The notes under the pieces were generated by a model that was not told the DNA's origin, did not search any database, and saw only the letters and a list, made by a program, of their open reading frames with translations. From Saprospiraceae bacterium (GTDB lineage: Bacteria > Bacteroidota > Bacteroidia > Chitinophagales > Saprospiraceae), in the NCBI GenBank assembly GCA_016718505.1, contig JADKDE010000003.1, positions 186,001 to 250,000 on the forward strand: a DNA stretch of 64,000 bases, in the 5' to 3' direction. A program made the translations under genes and the position numbers. Of this stretch, positions 17,648-27,369 are shown piece by piece. Within the stretch, counting starts at the first letter, position 1. Every line of letters begins with the position of its first letter.

Positions 17648-18451
17648 TTACAAATCTTTCGCAATCTTGCGGTAAGATGTGGCAATACCCTTTATCAGTG
17701 AACTACTAAAGCCACGATGCTCCATTTCATTAAGCCCTGCTATGGTACATCCTTTAGGAGTAGTTACCTTATCTATTTCTTCCTCTGGGTGCGTGCCATT
17801 TATAAGCAATAACTGAGAAGCCCCAAGGACGGTTTGAGCCGCTATGAGATTGGCCGTCTTTGCATCGAAGCCGATCTCTATTCCACCTTGGATATTGGCT
17901 CGGATATACCTCATGGCATAAGCAGTACCGCAGGCCCCAAGGACCGTAGCGGCTTCCATAAGTGTCTCTTGGATGAAGGCATTTTTTCCTAACAAACCAA
18001 ACAATTTGTCCACGTCCTCGATTTGCTGTTCAGTTGCTCCGTAGTGACAGATACAAGTCATGCTCTCTCTAATCGCTATGGCCGTATTAGGCATCGCCCT
18101 GAACAAACCAGTGTCTTTTCCTAGTACATTCTTTATTTCACTGAGTTCTAAGCCAGTGACCACAGAAATCACGATTGCCGATGGATCTATTTTTGATTTA
18201 ATCTCGAGCATGATGTCTTTGGCTTGGTAAGGCTTTATGGCCAAGATGACGATATCCGCCTTATCACACGCCTCCAAATTGTCCTTGGTTACGTGCATCC
18301 CCATCTCAAATAGCCTATTCAGGTTACTGGTATTTCTCCGTGTAATCCAAATATTGTCCATGGACATTTGATTGCTTACATGAAGGCCCTCTGCTATAGC
18401 TGAACCTAAATTTCCCCCGCCGATAATGGCAATTTTCTTATTCCAATGCAT
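17648..18451 (-). CDS. proC: Pyrroline-5-carboxylate reductase
   Basis: Last step of proline synthesis: NAD(P)H-dependent reduction of pyrroline-5-carboxylate. The 267-residue protein has the N-terminal dinucleotide-binding fold (IAIIGGGNLGSAIAEGL), the ILAIKPYQ segment, FRAMPNTAIAIRESMT and the C-terminal dimerisation/active-site helix region ending in TTPKGCTIAGLNEMEHRGF. All are typical of ProC. Length is normal. Confidence 0.95.
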   Translation of the reverse strand: MHWNKKIAIIGGGNLGSAIAEGLHVSNQMSMDNIWITRRNTSNLNRLFEMGMHVTKDNLEACDKADIVILAIKPYQAKDIMLEIKSKIDPSAIVISVVTGLELSEIKNVLGKDTGLFRAMPNTAIAIRESMTCICHYGATEQQIEDVDKLFGLLGKNAFIQETLMEAATVLGACGTAYAMRYIRANIQGGIEIGFDAKTANLIAAQTVLGASQLLLINGTHPEEEIDKVTTPKGCTIAGLNEMEHRGFSSSLIKGIATSYRKIAKDL

Positions 18452-18457
18452 ATATTT

Positions 18458-18982
18458 TTACTTTTTCTTGAACCATTTATTCCAAAACGGCTCCTTTTTC
18501 TTTTTAAAAGGATCTTTTTTAATGAAGATATATCGAAAGCTAAAAGCAGTCTCTGGATAAAAATTTTGGTCCCTATCACCAAAGCGTATAAGTGGTCGAA
18601 AATCCCAAGAGAGATTCAATCTACCAAAGGTAACCTCAGCACCAGCCAACAGCACAGCTCCAAATTCACTTATAGTGGTATCTGCTTTATTTTTCCACGA
18701 CCACTGTCCACCTGCACCCATATATATATTTATACCGCGGCCGATGAGTACATTTTGATGTTGTTTGACCATAACGGTTGCAAAACTCACTTTTTGAGTA
18801 AGCTGCTCTCCCATCAAAAATTCTAGGGAGGTATGTTGTGCCACACGCTGATTGACCGTCAACGCCAACACATTACCAGCCCGTAGGCCTGCTGCCGTAA
18901 AATACGATTGTGCATTTACTATACCAGTAAAAAAAATCATTGCAAGGAATAACCCAAGCGACAGCCTTGAATATTTTTTCAA
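18458..18982 (-). CDS. Exported protein, probable small outer-membrane beta-barrel
   Basis: 174 residues with a clear signal peptide (MKKYSRLSLGLFLAMIFFTGIVNAQ). The mature part alternates hydrophobic and polar residues as in small beta-barrels (YFTAAGLRAGNVLALTV, NIYMGAGGQWSW, FGAVLLAGAEVTFGRLNLSWDFRPLIRF) and ends in a basic tail KKKKEPFWNKWFKKK. I do not recognise a named family. It lies 6 bases upstream of proC on the same strand and may share its transcript. Confidence 0.65.
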   Translation of the reverse strand: MKKYSRLSLGLFLAMIFFTGIVNAQSYFTAAGLRAGNVLALTVNQRVAQHTSLEFLMGEQLTQKVSFATVMVKQHQNVLIGRGINIYMGAGGQWSWKNKADTTISEFGAVLLAGAEVTFGRLNLSWDFRPLIRFGDRDQNFYPETAFSFRYIFIKKDPFKKKKEPFWNKWFKKK

Positions 18983-19185
18983 AAAATACTTGATAAAATT
19001 ATTGGAAAACAGATGATATTAACTTGAAATTCAATGAATAACACTTTAATTTAAAACGTAAAGTTACGTCTTTTATTGAATTCTATGCGCTGATAATTAT
19101 AATTTTAATCGAATAAAACCAAGAAAATCAACAATATCGAGTTCTTTTTCGTTTAAAATGCGTTATTTTTTACTAAAAATCATTG

Positions 19186-19770
19186 ATGAAAATCTTAGCC
19201 CAGTCCCAACTTCCTACAGAATTCGGTTTATTTACCCAATACGCCATAGAAAATCTGGGAGAAGAGAATTTGCCTCATATCGTCTTAGCCAATCTTGAAG
19301 GAATCAACCCAAGGCAAGCGATCAACTTGAGGATACATTCCGAATGTTTCACAGGTGACGTTTTACATTCGATCAAATGCGATTGTAGGGCCCAACTTAC
19401 GTTCGCACAAAAGTATATTCAAGAACATTTAGGGCTCATTATTTATCTCAGACAAGAAGGCAGAGGAATTGGTCTCACGAACAAAATCAAAGCCTATCAT
19501 CTCCAGGATCAAGGCTTGGACACTATAGAAGCCAACAAGGCGTTAGGTCTAGAAGTGGACGACAGAAATTATTCGATCGTAGGAGAAATTTTAGCTCATT
19601 TTGACATTAAAAAAATCAATTTGATATCCAACAATCCATTGAAAATCAAGGCATTGGAAGAAATGGGAATTAAAATTATCGATCGAATCCCAACGAATAT
19701 TTCCTATCCTGAAAATTATCAATATTTACAAACTAAGAAAAACAAAATGGGTCATCTTCTTGATCTTTAA
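19186..19770 (+). CDS. ribA: GTP cyclohydrolase II
   Basis: First step of riboflavin synthesis: opens the GTP imidazole ring to give a diaminopyrimidine, formate and pyrophosphate. The zinc site CFTGDVLHSIKCDCRAQL (three cysteines) is present, followed by YLRQEGRGIGLTNKIKAYHLQ and the DTIEANKALGLEVDDRNY segment. The 194-residue protein is a stand-alone RibA without the DHBP-synthase domain often fused in Bacteroidota. Start is the ATG at 19186; a TTG just before it is in frame. Confidence 0.94.
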   Translation: MKILAQSQLPTEFGLFTQYAIENLGEENLPHIVLANLEGINPRQAINLRIHSECFTGDVLHSIKCDCRAQLTFAQKYIQEHLGLIIYLRQEGRGIGLTNKIKAYHLQDQGLDTIEANKALGLEVDDRNYSIVGEILAHFDIKKINLISNNPLKIKALEEMGIKIIDRIPTNISYPENYQYLQTKKNKMGHLLDL

Positions 19771-19782
19771 AATTGGTAAAAT

Positions 19783-20553
19783 ATGAATAATGACCCGAGG
19801 CTAATCGCCTTTAAGCAACTATTGGATATCATGGACGACTTGAGGGCTAAATGTCCTTGGGATATGAAACAAAACTTCCAATCGCTTCGTCACCTTACCA
19901 TCGAGGAGACTTATGAACTCACGGATGCCATCTTACAAAACGACCTAAAATCTATCGAAGAGGAAGTTGGTGACGTCCTTTTGCATCTGGTATTTTATGC
20001 CAAGTTGGGATCTGAAACGGGCCAATTCGACATTGCTTCCATACTAGAAAGACTTAATGCCAAATTGATTCATCGCCACCCTCATATATACGGAGATGTG
20101 ACCGTCGCAGACGAAGAAGAAGTGCGAAGAAATTGGGAAAAACTAAAGCTCAAAGAGGGCAAAAAATCCGTTCTAGAAGGTGTTCCTCGCGGTTTGCCCG
20201 CCATGATAAAAGCCATAAGACTGCAAGAAAAAACTAAGCAAGTTGGCTTTGAGTGGGAAAATACTTCTCAAGTAATGGACAAGGTCAATGAGGAGCTGGG
20301 AGAATGGAAAAGAGCCATCGAAAGCAAAGACAAAGAAGCCATTGAAGATGAATTGGGAGATGTATTTTTTTCTTTGATAAATTATGCTCGATTCGAAAAG
20401 ATAGATCCAGAAGCAGCTCTCGAAAAAGTAAATCAAAAATTCAAAAAAAGATTTGAATACATTGAGGCCAATGCGCCCAAACCATTAGAAGAAATGAAAC
20501 TCGAAGAGATGGAAGCATTGTGGCAGGCAGCAAAAATCAACCTCAGAAAATGA
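19783..20553 (+). CDS. mazG: Nucleoside triphosphate pyrophosphohydrolase MazG
   Basis: 256-residue MazG with two copies of the MazG fold. The first has KCPWDMKQNFQSLRHLTIEE with the metal-binding acidic cluster EEVGDVLLHLVFYAKL; the second has EELGEWKRAI and EDELGDVFFSLINYARF. The family hydrolyses (d)NTPs to NMP and pyrophosphate, cleaning nucleotide pools. The gene starts 12 bases after ribA, and its stop codon overlaps the next start (ATGA), so the three genes probably form an operon. Confidence 0.94.
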   Translation: MNNDPRLIAFKQLLDIMDDLRAKCPWDMKQNFQSLRHLTIEETYELTDAILQNDLKSIEEEVGDVLLHLVFYAKLGSETGQFDIASILERLNAKLIHRHPHIYGDVTVADEEEVRRNWEKLKLKEGKKSVLEGVPRGLPAMIKAIRLQEKTKQVGFEWENTSQVMDKVNEELGEWKRAIESKDKEAIEDELGDVFFSLINYARFEKIDPEAALEKVNQKFKKRFEYIEANAPKPLEEMKLEEMEALWQAAKINLRK

Positions 20554-21059
20554 AGCGCATCGGATTGATTTCTGACACTCACAGCTACCTTGATCCTACG
20601 ATTTTCGAGCATTTCGTCGAGGTGGACGAAATCTGGCACGCTGGCGATATTGGCTCAGTTAGTTTATTCGACCAACTCAATCATTTCAAACCCACAAAGG
20701 CTGTTTTTGGCAACATAGACGATCATTTGATTCGCAGGATATGTCCCAAGGATTTGATTTTTGACACGGAGGGATTGAAAGTTGCTATGACGCATATTGG
20801 TGGTTTTCCTCCAAGGTACAATCATGACACCAAGCAACTGATCAATCGTGAAAAGCCCGGCTTAGTGATCACAGGACATAGTCATATCCTTCGTATTATG
20901 CCAGATCCTACTCATAATTTGCTCTTTATCAATCCTGGAGCTGCTGGACATCATGGATTCCATTTGATTCGAACAGTTGTGCGATTTGGTATATCAGAAG
21001 GTAAGGTCAAAGACCTTCAAGTCATAGAGTTAGGAAGGCGAGGAAGTCTCTCTACTTGA
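20550..21059 (+). CDS. YfcE/MJ0936-type metallophosphoesterase
   Basis: 169-residue calcineurin-like phosphoesterase with all metal-binding motifs in order: LISDTHSY, HAGDIGS, GNIDD, THIGG and GHSH. It belongs to the small YfcE-like group, phosphodiesterases of unclear physiological substrate. The ATG at 20550 overlaps the mazG stop by four bases, which is why I prefer it over an in-frame ATG at 20520 within mazG. Its 3' end overlaps the convergent next gene by 8 bases. Confidence 0.88.
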   Translation: MKRIGLISDTHSYLDPTIFEHFVEVDEIWHAGDIGSVSLFDQLNHFKPTKAVFGNIDDHLIRRICPKDLIFDTEGLKVAMTHIGGFPPRYNHDTKQLINREKPGLVITGHSHILRIMPDPTHNLLFINPGAAGHHGFHLIRTVVRFGISEGKVKDLQVIELGRRGSLST

Positions 21060-22485
21060 CCAATTCGCTGCCTTTTTCAATCAACCACGCTTTAGAAAAT
21101 AATTTGGTATTGCTTTCAATTTCATTCAGTAATGCCGGGTTCAGTGGGGTATTTTCAGCCTTCGCTTTGGCTAGTTTTCTCGTGTAGTTTATAAGATTTA
21201 TATAAGAGATATGTTGTATTTCCGACAGGTCCTTTTGTGCTCGATGCAAATAAACTTTGAAGCTATCCAACAAATAATTTAGAGGCTCCCATTCGTTCAA
21301 TTCGTAGTACGTACTCAATAGCAAAGCCTTAGATGACAAGGTGTACATATAATCATCTTGCTCTACGTCCCGCAGATATAGAGCTACTTCATTAAATTTT
21401 TTCTGATAAAACTTAAGAAGAGCCGTGTTGTAATTAAGGACGTTGTCTCGTTGATTTTCGGCTACCAAATGGCCATAATTTTTTAGTAATTGCTCAACCC
21501 AAGTAAACTGACCTGACCGAAGTCCTAATAATACTGCATTTTTAAACTTCCATGGACTTAATGCACCATCTTCCGTCAATAATTCCTGTTTCAACAAATA
21601 ATCATAAAGATTTATATATTCTTCGTTAAATTGGCTCCTCCCTCTGTTGGTTTGACCAACACAATAATTGAGCAAAGCAGCATACAGCTCTTGGATATCA
21701 TGGAGATGGAATCCGTCATTGTGTTCTTGCAAAAGACTTTTACATTCGTGATAATTTGTTTCTTCTGTTGGCTCCAAATACAATAAACAGACCAAATAAT
21801 AAATCCTTATCAGGGGCTGATCGTGAAATTCATTTTGTTTGACATAACCTATGATTTCATCCATTAAAAAGATAGGATCTTCCTTAGACAGAAGCACCTT
21901 TCGACTCAAAACTTCTAGGTAATATTTTAATTTTTCAGAAATAAAAAAATAATCAAGATTTGCAGAAATAGTTTCAATTGAAGTATCAAATCCCCAACCG
22001 AATAATGCAGCATTCTTCTCGCTCAATTCAAAATATTTTCTCTCAAAGTTGTATTTTTCATAATAATGCTCCGCAGACATCGTGGCATATCGATCTAATA
22101 TTTCTCGCGACTTCGAGGTAACTGAATTATACAATAAGTCGAGTTTCCTCTCCAATACAGCTCCAAACAAATCGCTTACGTATCTAGTCTTTTTAACTTG
22201 GAGGTTCTCAATGACCAAAAATTCTTCAAATAAAGTTAGCAGGTCATTATACCACTTACGAAGCAAACCATAATTGAACGGTTCATTGGGATTAATTTTG
22301 TTCCAAACTTCTTCCTTTGTTATGGAATAAGAAGAATCATTCCTCAAAGCTTGATCGATTAATTCGAAAATTTGGATTAATCTTTCACTCGCATTGTGAT
22401 ATGGCGAAGCCACGAATTTTGCAAAACGACGACGTTCTGCTCCACTGAGTTTAGAAATAGCCTTAAAAACTTTAGAATCGAGCAT
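21052..22485 (-). CDS. Conserved helical protein of unknown function
   Basis: 477-residue cytoplasmic protein without signal peptide or membrane segment. The N-terminus (MLDSKVFKAISKLSGAERRRFAKFVASPYHN) and the strongly helical, Tyr/Leu/Glu-rich body recall a Bacteroidota-restricted family of TPR-like helical-repeat proteins with no known role. No catalytic motif is visible. Transcribed alone, converging on the phosphoesterase gene. Confidence 0.7.
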   Translation of the reverse strand: MLDSKVFKAISKLSGAERRRFAKFVASPYHNASERLIQIFELIDQALRNDSSYSITKEEVWNKINPNEPFNYGLLRKWYNDLLTLFEEFLVIENLQVKKTRYVSDLFGAVLERKLDLLYNSVTSKSREILDRYATMSAEHYYEKYNFERKYFELSEKNAALFGWGFDTSIETISANLDYFFISEKLKYYLEVLSRKVLLSKEDPIFLMDEIIGYVKQNEFHDQPLIRIYYLVCLLYLEPTEETNYHECKSLLQEHNDGFHLHDIQELYAALLNYCVGQTNRGRSQFNEEYINLYDYLLKQELLTEDGALSPWKFKNAVLLGLRSGQFTWVEQLLKNYGHLVAENQRDNVLNYNTALLKFYQKKFNEVALYLRDVEQDDYMYTLSSKALLLSTYYELNEWEPLNYLLDSFKVYLHRAQKDLSEIQHISYINLINYTRKLAKAKAENTPLNPALLNEIESNTKLFSKAWLIEKGSELVK

Positions 22486-22660
22486 TGACTAAAAACTTAA
22501 ACATCTAATTACTCTGAAAAATTTTACCAAATTTACATTAATACGCACATATTTTTTAAAAAAATTTGATAAATACCAATTTCACCTAACTCCAAATAAA
22601 AAAATGATTAAAAATTAAGTTAAAAAATCAAATTAATTTGTATAATAGGTAGATGTGCCT

Positions 22661-22668
22661 TACTTTTG
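22661..22668 (+). promoter_or_regulatory. Putative promoter of the T9SS cargo gene
   Basis: TACTTTTG, matching TAnnTTTG, 42 bases upstream of the ATG at 22711. Confidence 0.5.
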
Positions 22669-22710
22669 TGATAGGTAAAGTTTTAGCTTGCCAAATAGAA
22701 CAATAAACCC

Positions 22711-25176
22711 ATGATGGAGAGTAAAATACCGAAGATATTAAATGTTTTGGTGATAAGTTTAACTTTCACTTGTGTTTGTTTTGCACAAACTAGTCAGCCA
22801 TATGCTAAACATAATGCTTTAGCGGGTCAAACCAACTCACTCAATGTTCAGTCAGATAATAATCCTTATATTATAAAAAACCCTTCCAAGGGTCAAGTTC
22901 AAATAGAAGCCATATCAGGCTCTGATTATTTATTAAATTATGTTCCAAATATTAATGCTACTGGTCTGGACACAATTGTGTACGAGTATCGCAAAAATAT
23001 AGGAGGTAATTTACTTCCGTTTTTTGGGAGTTTAGTTTACAGGATTTCAAAGGTTAAAGCTTTAGACGACTCTTATTTTGTCGATAATATTCAGTCCACA
23101 GTAACTTTAGATGTATTAGACAACGATTTAAGTGCAAATACACTTGCGCTTAAAGCCATTGCAGCGGTAAGTAATGGATCTGCCACCATTAGTGCTGATC
23201 AACGTCAAATTTTATTCAATCCAAATGGATTTGGTTATTTTAGTGTACAATATATTGTGACCGATACACAGCAAAATACCGCAACTGCTACAGCCCATAT
23301 TTACTATACAGGTGGGCAAACCAGCATCCAAGATACGGTACAAATTTCTACTTACAAAAATACTCCTACAGATCTTGGTTTACCTTTTTCTGATTTTTAT
23401 ACTGAATTTGCACCTAATTCTGGTTCCTTAGCTTTAGGAACTGGGACCGTTCAATATTTACCCAATAATAATTTTATCGGTACCGATATTTTTGTATTGG
23501 CTAAAACTTTTCAGACAGGGACTGTTCATAAAGTTGTAAAGGTTCAGGTCCTGGATCAACAATTCAAATCAATGTTGGTAGATGATAAGTATGCTACCAG
23601 ACAAGATGCTACCACTGCTTTGTATATGAATGTTTTCCAAAATGATATCCTTCAAAGATATAGGATACAGTCTTATACGACTACTAATAATGGGACATTA
23701 AGGTTTGTTGGAAACGACGCTTTTACTTATGTTCCCAATCCTGGATTCAAGGGTGTCGATCAATTTACTTATACAGTTTGTTCTCCTACGATTTGTGAAA
23801 CTGCCAAAGTTTTTATCAATGTAGATAATCTTCAACCTGAATTGAGTGATTATTATTTAGTAACGACTAAGAATCAACCGATTATAATCAATTATGCACT
23901 ACCGATAGCAAATTATAATTTTACAGTAACAAAAAATCCTACATCAGGTCAAGCATTGTATTATCCAGGATTCAATTCTTTATACTATTATGGTCAATGG
24001 ATTAGTGGGTACAATCTTTTGGTTTATAATCCAAGAGCAGATTATGCTGGGAATGATCGATTCGAAGTAAAATACTGTGTAGGACAAGATTGTAAAACGG
24101 TCAAAATTGATGTTCAAGTGCTAGATATTCAGTTAACAAATCCTTGTGTAAACAATTGTGTCTGGGAAGGAGATGCTAACAATGATGGCAAGGTGAATAT
24201 GACCGATTTATTGACTTTGGGCAATCATTTCGCTGAAACTGGACCAAGTAGGACTATTTCTACGGATGGTCTTTGGTTGGGAAGAAGTTCTGCTTCATGG
24301 GCATATTCTCAAACCTCAAGCAGTACAAACTTAAAATATGCGGATTGCAATGGTGACGGGATCATATCGCACCTTGATACAAGTTCTATATCGCAGTATT
24401 ATAATAAAAATCATACACTGACCAATAATCCAATTGGAATACCTACCAATTTTCCAATCTATTTGATACCAAGATTTTCAAATTTAAATATTGGAGACCT
24501 TGCAGTTATAGATATCGTTGTTGGGACAGAAGGCTATCCTGCATTTGATTTATCTGGATTTGCATTGTCCTTGGATTACAATCCAGCCGTTTTGGATAGC
24601 AGTAGCGTTTGCATGATGTTTGATGGTAATTCATGGTTGATTCCAAATAATAAAAAACTTAGCTTATCTAAAGCCCCTTGGGGTGGCCGAATTGATGGAG
24701 CTGTAACCAGAATAGACAAACAATCAACAGGTGGAATTGGTAAAATTGGCGTACTCCTTGGAATAATTGACGATGTAGTAGGTGGAATCGGTTCCACACA
24801 ACAATTCAGTACAAAAATCAAATTGTTAGGATCTCAATCAAGTGCTATGGACGGTATAGGCAATACTTTCCAGTTGAAAGACGCTGTGGCAGACTTACAT
24901 ATTTCTCGAAACAAATCATTTGATCAGAATCAGTTATTGATATTTCCAAATCCAGCAACAGAGGGCGTTCAAATTCACATTAATGGTCTTGATAATCTAA
25001 TAGGCAATATCATTGTTTATTCTAGCACTGGTCAGAGAATAAAAGAGGTAAGTGGTCTTTCTCAAAAGTCTTACCACTTAGGTCTTGATGAGTTGCAAAC
25101 TGGCTTGTACATTGTACAAGTGAAGAGTACAACAGGACAACTCTACAACCAAAAACTAAAGGTTGTCAAGCCATAA
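22711..25176 (+). CDS. T9SS cargo protein with cadherin-like repeats, dockerin-like and cohesin-like regions
   Basis: 821-residue secreted protein. A signal peptide (ILNVLVISLTFTCVCFAQ) leads into repeated Ig/cadherin-like tandem domains with the YVPN-GFxGxDQFTYTV pattern (about residues 40-470). Residues ~485-575 contain two EF-hand-like loops, GDANNDGKVNMTDL and DCNGDGIISHLDTS, as in dockerin domains. A cohesin-like beta domain follows (DIVVGTEGYPAFDLSGFALSLDYNPAVLD, residues ~600-730). The end is a type A T9SS sorting domain (LLIFPNPATEG…GLYIVQVKS). Probably surface-attached or secreted; the ligand is unknown. Confidence 0.85.
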   Translation: MMESKIPKILNVLVISLTFTCVCFAQTSQPYAKHNALAGQTNSLNVQSDNNPYIIKNPSKGQVQIEAISGSDYLLNYVPNINATGLDTIVYEYRKNIGGNLLPFFGSLVYRISKVKALDDSYFVDNIQSTVTLDVLDNDLSANTLALKAIAAVSNGSATISADQRQILFNPNGFGYFSVQYIVTDTQQNTATATAHIYYTGGQTSIQDTVQISTYKNTPTDLGLPFSDFYTEFAPNSGSLALGTGTVQYLPNNNFIGTDIFVLAKTFQTGTVHKVVKVQVLDQQFKSMLVDDKYATRQDATTALYMNVFQNDILQRYRIQSYTTTNNGTLRFVGNDAFTYVPNPGFKGVDQFTYTVCSPTICETAKVFINVDNLQPELSDYYLVTTKNQPIIINYALPIANYNFTVTKNPTSGQALYYPGFNSLYYYGQWISGYNLLVYNPRADYAGNDRFEVKYCVGQDCKTVKIDVQVLDIQLTNPCVNNCVWEGDANNDGKVNMTDLLTLGNHFAETGPSRTISTDGLWLGRSSASWAYSQTSSSTNLKYADCNGDGIISHLDTSSISQYYNKNHTLTNNPIGIPTNFPIYLIPRFSNLNIGDLAVIDIVVGTEGYPAFDLSGFALSLDYNPAVLDSSSVCMMFDGNSWLIPNNKKLSLSKAPWGGRIDGAVTRIDKQSTGGIGKIGVLLGIIDDVVGGIGSTQQFSTKIKLLGSQSSAMDGIGNTFQLKDAVADLHISRNKSFDQNQLLIFPNPATEGVQIHINGLDNLIGNIIVYSSTGQRIKEVSGLSQKSYHLGLDELQTGLYIVQVKSTTGQLYNQKLKVVKP

Positions 25177-25183
25177 GCTTTTC

Positions 25184-25813
25184 TCAAATCATTTCTAATA
25201 AATCAACTATATTGTTGAAAATTGGTCTTTTGCCAGACAGTATGAGGTTCTTGGTGTACCATCCAATCTCTTCAATATCCTCTTCTATCTGAGGAATTAA
25301 GATTGTATCATTGCTCCTCATAGCGAACCAAAAAGAAACTTTCAATAGCCATTTTTTTTGAGAACTTCGGTAAAGATGATAAGTAGTGGTCAAGTAGGCT
25401 CCCAATGTAAGATTTTCAATACCCGTCTCCTCTTTAACTTCTCTTATAGCAGTGTCCTCAATAGTCTCTCCTTCATCTTGTTTGCCTTTAGGTAAGTCCC
25501 AAGCACCTCGTCTATAAATACATAAAATCTCTCCTTTACTGTTTTGGACAAGGCCGCCACCAGCGATAACCGGTGATGCTACAGTATATAACTCTTGTAG
25601 GACTATCGTTGGATCTTCATGGACTAAAATAACGGCATCGTAAGTATCTGATTTCTCAAGCTGCTGAAAAATGGACAAAAAGAACTTTGGTTTACCCCAG
25701 TAGTGATTTACTAGTACATTCCTATGGTTTGCTTTCAGTTTATCTACCTGATGGGCTTGAGCCAGGTATAGTGGTTTTTCTTCTATATAAATCTTATACA
25801 ATTTTTCCAACAT
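25184..25813 (-). CDS. Nudix hydrolase
   Basis: 209-residue protein with a C-terminal Nudix domain. The Nudix box is complete: GKQDEGETIEDTAIREVKEE followed by TGI, providing the metal-binding glutamates. The N-terminal ~70 residues are an extra domain. The substrate (a nucleoside diphosphate linked to X) cannot be assigned. Its start overlaps the end of the allantoinase gene by 20 bases, and its stop lies 7 bases from the end of the convergent T9SS cargo gene. Confidence 0.9.
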   Translation of the reverse strand: MLEKLYKIYIEEKPLYLAQAHQVDKLKANHRNVLVNHYWGKPKFFLSIFQQLEKSDTYDAVILVHEDPTIVLQELYTVASPVIAGGGLVQNSKGEILCIYRRGAWDLPKGKQDEGETIEDTAIREVKEETGIENLTLGAYLTTTYHLYRSSQKKWLLKVSFWFAMRSNDTILIPQIEEDIEEIGWYTKNLILSGKRPIFNNIVDLLEMI

Positions 25814-27125
25814 GGTTGTTTTTCACTGTTTGATTAAAATATACCCATTCACCAGCTACACATGTGCTGAGCACGACCCCGAACAACTCTTGTCCCATAT
25901 ATGGGGTGATCTTGTGTCTAAAGTGAATGTTACTCTCTTGAATGGTTTGGCTTTTGTGTGGATTCCATACGACTAAATCCGCGTCATAACCCACTTCGAT
26001 CTTACCTTTTGTTGCGAACAATCCTAGGAAAATATAAGCATTTTCGCAAATCCACGGTATCACCCTCTCTAGTGGGATATCCAATGCTCTAGCTTTTGTC
26101 CAGACGATAGGTAAGAAGAATTGAATGCAGGAGATGCCGCCCCAAGCTGTTTTATAATTACCCGTATCGAGTGATTTAATGTCTGGTGGAGCTGGCGAAT
26201 GATCAGTACCGATGAAATCTATCACACCGCACCCTAAAGCCTCCCACAAAAGCATATTGTTGGCTTCCTCCCGAATGGGCGGCGCACATTTGAAGGCAGG
26301 GCTGTTGTCTTGAATTTGTTCTGCTGAGAAATACAGATAGTGAGGAGCTGTCTCCACGGTCAAAGGCAATGACTTTCTGGCCTCTTCGATTTCCTTAAGC
26401 ATATTCGCCGAAGATAGATGTACTATATGTACCCGACAACCAGTTGAACGACACAAGTCGATCATCATCTTGATGGCTTCGTCCTCCCAAGATTTCGGTC
26501 TCGAGGCAAGATAATGACTGTAAGAAAAAGGATTCAACTCAAATGGTTGTATATCGTCATGGTGTGAATCCAATTCGCAATGTACGAGAAGTGGAAGTCC
26601 AGTCTGGGCAATCAAGGGCATGGCTATTTTCAAATCCTCCATGGTTACATTTGGAAACTCATCGATCCCTGAATGCGTCAAAAACGCCTTGTATCCTCGA
26701 ATGCCTTCTGCTGCCAATCCCAGTATTTCATCTTGATTTCCTGGAACAATACCCCCATAAAACCCAACATTTACCCTCAGTTTTCCGACAGAGGCTGCCT
26801 TTTTAAGTTTGAGATTCTCGACCGTAGTACTGACAGGTGAACTATTCAGCGGCATATCTATGATCGTCCCGATACCTCCTGCTGCAGCTGCCGCGGTAGC
26901 AGTTTCAAACCCCTCCCATTCGGTACGACCTGGCTCGTTGATGTGAACGTGTGGGTCACACAAAGCTGGCATGATGACATTGTCCTCAAAATCATGAATA
27001 ATGCACCCTATAGGATCCAAAGGGCTATCGCTCAATTGAACGATCTTTCCATCGGACACTTTAATATAGGCTGGACTAAACTTTCCATCCATCCAAACCC
27101 TTGAAGAAAATAATATTTGATCCAT
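25794..27125 (-). CDS. allB: Allantoinase (cyclic amidohydrolase)
   Basis: 443-residue metal-dependent amidohydrolase with a beta-sandwich plus TIM barrel. The HxH metal motif appears as DPHVHINEPGRTEWEGF, the carboxylated-lysine site as GYKAFL, and further ligands in VHCE, VHIVHLSS and the aspartate GTDHSPAP. The EWEGFETATAAAAAGGIGT block and ETAPHYL are typical of allantoinase rather than dihydroorotase. It opens the hydantoin ring of allantoin. No other ureide genes are nearby, so dihydropyrimidinase- or dihydroorotase-like activity remains possible. Confidence 0.82.
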   Translation of the reverse strand: MDQILFSSRVWMDGKFSPAYIKVSDGKIVQLSDSPLDPIGCIIHDFEDNVIMPALCDPHVHINEPGRTEWEGFETATAAAAAGGIGTIIDMPLNSSPVSTTVENLKLKKAASVGKLRVNVGFYGGIVPGNQDEILGLAAEGIRGYKAFLTHSGIDEFPNVTMEDLKIAMPLIAQTGLPLLVHCELDSHHDDIQPFELNPFSYSHYLASRPKSWEDEAIKMMIDLCRSTGCRVHIVHLSSANMLKEIEEARKSLPLTVETAPHYLYFSAEQIQDNSPAFKCAPPIREEANNMLLWEALGCGVIDFIGTDHSPAPPDIKSLDTGNYKTAWGGISCIQFFLPIVWTKARALDIPLERVIPWICENAYIFLGLFATKGKIEVGYDADLVVWNPHKSQTIQESNIHFRHKITPYMGQELFGVVLSTCVAGEWVYFNQTVKNNHVGKIV

Positions 27126-27237
27126 AAAAACAAATTCTCAATAAACTGCCATTTGCAAAATCAAAATTAGTGAAAAACTGACACAATATTAATACCACTA
27201 TAAAACTTTGAATGTCTGAATTTACCTTAACTTGGCT

Positions 27238-27362
27238 GCGCAAGGGACAGTAATGGTCGCCTCGAAGTCTCTGATGAGGTGAGTCTCGGCTGTATAGAGA
27301 CGAGACCTAAGCCATGCATGGCCCGACCCTCTATCGGCTGAAAGTCGATGAGGGATGCGCCC
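27238..27362 (+). repeat. Dispersed structured repeat, copy C
   Basis: Starts GCGCAAGGGACAGTAATGG, ends GAGGGATGCGCCC followed by an A-tract, and lies 7 bases from the stop codon of the exporter gene. The block GCCATGCATGGCCC is itself a palindrome and is shared with copy F, its closest relative. A terminal hairpin with CCCTC/GAGGG is present. Confidence 0.8.
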
Positions 27363-27369
27363 AAAAATA

